A stretch of DNA of 64,000 bases, taken from the NCBI RefSeq assembly GCF_012933505.1, contig NZ_JABBNB010000012.1:1-64000 (forward strand), written 5' to 3'. Below, piece by piece: positions 61,390 to 64,000 of this stretch. A program made the translations under genes and the position numbers. Under the pieces are notes generated by a model. It was not told the DNA's origin. It ran no database searches and was given only the letters and a program-made list of their open reading frames with translations. Source of the stretch: Gordonia asplenii. GTDB taxonomy: Bacteria; Actinomycetota; Actinomycetes; Mycobacteriales; Mycobacteriaceae. Positions within the stretch are counted from its first letter, which is position 1. Each line of letters starts with the position of its first letter.

Positions 61390-62370
61390 GTGCTCAGTCA
61401 TTACCCCTCGCCGCTGCGCGCGCGGCGCCGCCGCTTGCTCGGCATCATCATCGCAGGTCTCGTTATCATTCTGTCCGCGGTGACCATCAGCGTCGCAGGA
61501 ACCGGAACCGGCGACGCCGCCGTTCGGCAACGCTTCTGGGTCAATGGCTGCGGCATGCCCACCAGCCCCGTCGACATGTGGACCCGCGGCGGCAACTACA
61601 AGACGGTGATCGCACTCGACGGCATGCGCGCAACCGACGACATGAGCGGATGGCGCCACAACACCCGTATTCAGAACCTGGCCAACCACGGCGTGAATGT
61701 CATCGAGCCGGTCGGCGGTATGGGCAGTTTCTATACGAACTGGGACTCGCGCAGCAAGCTCAACAAGATCAAGTATCGCTACATGTGGACCTGTCGACTC
61801 GACACGATCGTCCGCGAACTCGACGCCCGCGGCCTCGCCGTCGGCAAATGGGGAAAGTACGCGATCATGGGAATCTCCATGGGCGGCAACTCCGCACTCA
61901 TCTACGCGGTGAACCACCGCAAGCGATTCTCGCACGCGTTCTCGATGTCGGGATACCTGAACCTGTCCGCGCCGACGATGCGGGAAGGCATCCGGGCCGC
62001 ACTCGTCGACGTCGGCGTCGAAGCGGGAGTGGGTCCGTTCGACGCCGATGCGATGTGGGGGCCGCCGTGGAGCACGCGCTGGCTCGACAATGATCCGTTC
62101 ATCCAGGCACCGCGAATGAAGGGCATGAAACTGCGGATCGGCGCTTCCACCGGCATCTGGGGCGCGCACGACCGTCAGCCGGTCGCCGCGGTCAAGGGGA
62201 CTCCGCTGGAATTGCTCGCCCTCGCTCAAACACGCGCCTTCGAGGTGTCCGCACTGCGCTCCGGTGTCGCAGTCTCCAGTGACTATCCCGCACAGGGAAC
62301 TCATGACTGGGGTTACTGGAACGACATGGTCTGGCGCGCCAAGAACAGCGGCTGGTTCCGCGACCGTTAG
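61390..62370 (+). CDS. Antigen 85-like mycolyltransferase/esterase
   Basis: A 326-residue exported alpha/beta hydrolase of the mycolyltransferase family. A positively charged N-terminus (RARRRRLL) precedes a hydrophobic signal or anchor at about 17-36. NYKTVIALDGMRATDDMSGW and VIEPVGGMGSFYTNWDS are hallmark Ag85 blocks, GISMGG holds Ser153, and GTHDWGYW holds His295 (Ag85: HxWxYW). It should move mycolic acid onto trehalose or arabinogalactan outside the membrane, which implies a mycolate-bearing host. GTG start; a single copy stands alone here. Confidence 0.87.
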   Translation: MLSHYPSPLRARRRRLLGIIIAGLVIILSAVTISVAGTGTGDAAVRQRFWVNGCGMPTSPVDMWTRGGNYKTVIALDGMRATDDMSGWRHNTRIQNLANHGVNVIEPVGGMGSFYTNWDSRSKLNKIKYRYMWTCRLDTIVRELDARGLAVGKWGKYAIMGISMGGNSALIYAVNHRKRFSHAFSMSGYLNLSAPTMREGIRAALVDVGVEAGVGPFDADAMWGPPWSTRWLDNDPFIQAPRMKGMKLRIGASTGIWGAHDRQPVAAVKGTPLELLALAQTRAFEVSALRSGVAVSSDYPAQGTHDWGYWNDMVWRAKNSGWFRDR

Positions 62371-62403
62371 ATCGGAACCGGCCGCCGGCCGGGGAAGACG
62401 CAC

Positions 62404-62468
62404 AGATACCGGGTTCTGACGCGAAAAGTCAACCACCCGTGGCTCATTCGACGACGAGCCCGGTATCT
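62404..62468. other. Widely spaced inverted repeat between convergent genes
   Basis: AGATACCGGG at 62404-62413 and CCCGGTATCT at 62459-62468 are exact reverse complements 45 bp apart, in the 187-bp gap between the mycolyltransferase and the convergent DMT transporter. I see no other structure in this gap except a GC-rich GGCCGCCGGCC block at 62378-62391. Terminator or chance; undecided. Confidence 0.4.
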
Positions 62469-62557
62469 GAGCGTGGCCGGAGAGTGGAAATGCACTGTCG
62501 CTGCGAGCGGCGGTGCATTTCGTCGTCGTGGTGACGGATCAGGTTGCCGAGTGGAAT

Positions 62558-63556
62558 CTATTGCCGCACAGTCGCTTCCGGGGCCATCGGCAACGGGTCG
62601 GCGACGACTTCGTCGGCCACCGCGGGCTCGCCGAGCTTCACGACGATCACACCGGCGAGAATCAGTGCGCCGCCGAGCAATTGGACGACAGTCGGGATCT
62701 CGCCGAGGAGCAGCCAGGCGAACACGATCGCGGCGATCACTTCCGACAACGCCACAAACGAGGCCAGCCGGGAACCGAGCCGGCGCGCTGCCGCGATGCC
62801 CGTCACGTACGACACGGCCGCGGTGATCACTCCCAGGCTCAGAACCGCCGCCCACCACGGCACCTGCCCGCCGGCAAGCGTCACCGCTTCGGTGCTGGCT
62901 GTCATCGGCAGCACGCCGACTGCCCCCAGCAGGGCCAGTCCGATTGCGCCGGCGGCGAGTCCTCCGCCCGCCAGGGTCACCGCGGGTATCGAGATCTTCA
63001 TGCTCCCCGACATGATGAAGTAACTCGCCGCGCCCACCGTCGCGCCCAGCGCCCACGCGACGCCCACGGCGTCGAGGCGCACTCCACCGAAGATCTGCAG
63101 CACCAACGCCAGGCCCGCCGCCGCGACGATCGTTCCGACGCACGTACGCCACGTGGGTCGCTGTCCATGGCGCAGCCACATCCACCCCACGACCACCACC
63201 GGTGCGAGATATTCGATCAGCAATGCGACCCCGACCTGCAATGAGCCGACGGCGTAGAAGTAGCACAGCTGCGGCAGCGCGACGGCGAGCGCGCCGTACG
63301 CGGCGATCACGCCGAGCGTCGTCGGGCGCAGGAGTTCATGCATGCGGCCCCGCATCCCGACGAGGCACATCGGTGCCAGGATCAGCGCGCTGATGGCGAT
63401 CCGGACCGTCACCGCGGCGCCTGCCGACCACCCGGCGTCGAGCAGCGACCGGGCGATCGGGCCCGACAGTCCGAACGACGACGCCGAGATCATTGCGAAG
63501 ATCAATCCGGCCCGCATGCGCCCGATGGTGTCATTGGTCAAACTCGTCATGGTCAT
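62558..63556 (-). CDS. EamA/DMT superfamily transporter
   Basis: A 332-residue membrane protein with about 10 helices in two EamA halves. The first starts GLIFAMISASSFGLSGPIAR, the second about residue 165 with AVGVAWALGATVGAASYFIM; VIAAIVFAWLLLGEIPTVVQ near the end is the usual helix 9-10 signature. It probably exports amino acids or other metabolites. The C-terminal 25 residues are a polar tail. Divergent from the ABATE-domain gene at 63589, with 32 bp between starts. ATG 63550 is an alternative start. Confidence 0.87.
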   Translation of the reverse strand: MTMTSLTNDTIGRMRAGLIFAMISASSFGLSGPIARSLLDAGWSAGAAVTVRIAISALILAPMCLVGMRGRMHELLRPTTLGVIAAYGALAVALPQLCYFYAVGSLQVGVALLIEYLAPVVVVGWMWLRHGQRPTWRTCVGTIVAAAGLALVLQIFGGVRLDAVGVAWALGATVGAASYFIMSGSMKISIPAVTLAGGGLAAGAIGLALLGAVGVLPMTASTEAVTLAGGQVPWWAAVLSLGVITAAVSYVTGIAAARRLGSRLASFVALSEVIAAIVFAWLLLGEIPTVVQLLGGALILAGVIVVKLGEPAVADEVVADPLPMAPEATVRQ

Positions 63557-63588
63557 TACGCTAGGGTGTGGGTGTGTAAGGTGTCAAC

Positions 63589-64000
63589 ATGTTCAACGCC
63601 GATGACACCGTGCAGTCGCTGGAGTCTGCGGTCGCCTTCGTCAACGGTGCCGACGTCGACGCCGAGGACGACCCGCTGGAATCGGTCGACGCACTCGCCG
63701 AGCACTACGAGCGCTTCGGCTACACCGGCCGGCGAGACGGCACACTCGCCGAACTCGACGCCGTCCGTGCGTTGCGTCCACGCCTGCGTGAACTGCTCAC
63801 CAGCAGCCGCGACGACGCCGCGCTGATCGTCAACGCCATCCTCGCCGAAGTGAACGCGGTGCCGCAGTTGGCACGGCACGGGACCGTCGACTGGCACCTG
63901 CATGCGTTGTCGACCGACGCGCCGCTGGCCGACCGGATCCTCGGTGAGACCGCGCTGGCGATGATGGACTTCATCCGCGCCGACGAGGTGTCCCGTCTGC
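63589..64000 (+). CDS. ABATE-domain (stress-induced regulator-like) protein, truncated by the window end
   Basis: At least 137 residues, open to the window edge. MFNADDTVQSLESAVAFVN and LRPRLRELLTSSRDDAALIV followed by VNAVPQLARHGTVDWHLH are typical of the N-terminal ABATE region of the CGNR-type regulators. In full-length members a C-terminal zinc finger with a CGN(R/K) motif follows, beyond this window. Probable DNA-binding regulator. It is divergent from the DMT transporter and could control it. Confidence 0.7.
   Translation, partial: MFNADDTVQSLESAVAFVNGADVDAEDDPLESVDALAEHYERFGYTGRRDGTLAELDAVRALRPRLRELLTSSRDDAALIVNAILAEVNAVPQLARHGTVDWHLHALSTDAPLADRILGETALAMMDFIRADEVSRL

Overview
The window is high-GC actinobacterial chromosome, most like Gordonia or a close relative within the mycolic-acid group (Mycobacteriales). 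The evidence is three gene blocks whose order follows Mycobacterium tuberculosis, an antigen 85-like mycolyltransferase, a CYP51 sterol demethylase operon, WS/DGAT and FadD lipid genes, and repeated intergenic elements. The genus is an inference from gene content; I could not run a search. There are about 62 protein genes and no recognisable tRNA, rRNA, CRISPR array, phage or insertion sequence.

Layout. 1-1844: repeat-rich, gene-poor DNA with a possible HNH endonuclease remnant. 1845-8923: an amidohydrolase/LLM oxidoreductase pair divergent from a four-gene lipid operon (acyltransferase, FadD12-like ligase, WS/DGAT, LipO-like hydrolase; order of Rv1428c-Rv1425). Two KstR-like boxes lie in the shared promoter. 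8927-13738 (minus) and 13799-20813 (plus): the CYP51 locus, matching Rv0762c-Rv0771: ALDH, SDR, dehydrogenase and CMD-fold genes on one side; TetR, CYP123-like P450, SDR, CYP51, 3Fe-4S ferredoxin and NTF2-like gene on the other, extended by an unrecognised protein and an SDR. 20919-24600: thioesterase, methyltransferase and a small ABC exporter-like unit. 24714-28289: a FadD17/FadD1-like ligase with a third KstR-like box, and a glycosyltransferase/TetR pair.

28406-38525: a tightly packed acyl-CoA catabolic operon (TIGR03084, AtuA-like, acyl-CoA dehydrogenase, carboxylase beta and alpha, acyl-CoA dehydrogenase, enoyl-CoA hydratase; order of Rv0976c-Rv0971c) followed by a TetR gene. 38547-46045: methyltransferase, ammonium transporter, ALDH, AraC, glyoxalase-fold, DUF6194-like and double-MerR genes, interrupted by a nine-copy repeat tract. 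46046-46940: a second cluster of the intergenic element seen at the left end. 46947-51535: Fis-type regulator, MFS transporter, GntR regulator and exonuclease III. 51663-57074: a secreted protein and the str operon (rpsL, rpsG, fusA, tuf) with a promoter and a strong terminator. 57080-64000: amino-acid ABC transporter with a binding-protein/permease fusion, O-methyltransferase, SHOCT membrane protein, mycolyltransferase, DMT transporter and a truncated ABATE-domain gene.

How it fits together: much of the window serves lipid and sterol-like metabolism. Ligases activate acids to CoA or AMP esters, the carboxylase operon degrades a branched or isoprenoid acyl-CoA, WS/DGAT and acyltransferase store or remodel lipid, and the CYP51 operon supplies an oxidative pathway with its own ferredoxin. 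The three KstR-like boxes suggest that two of these units share a cholesterol/lipid regulon.
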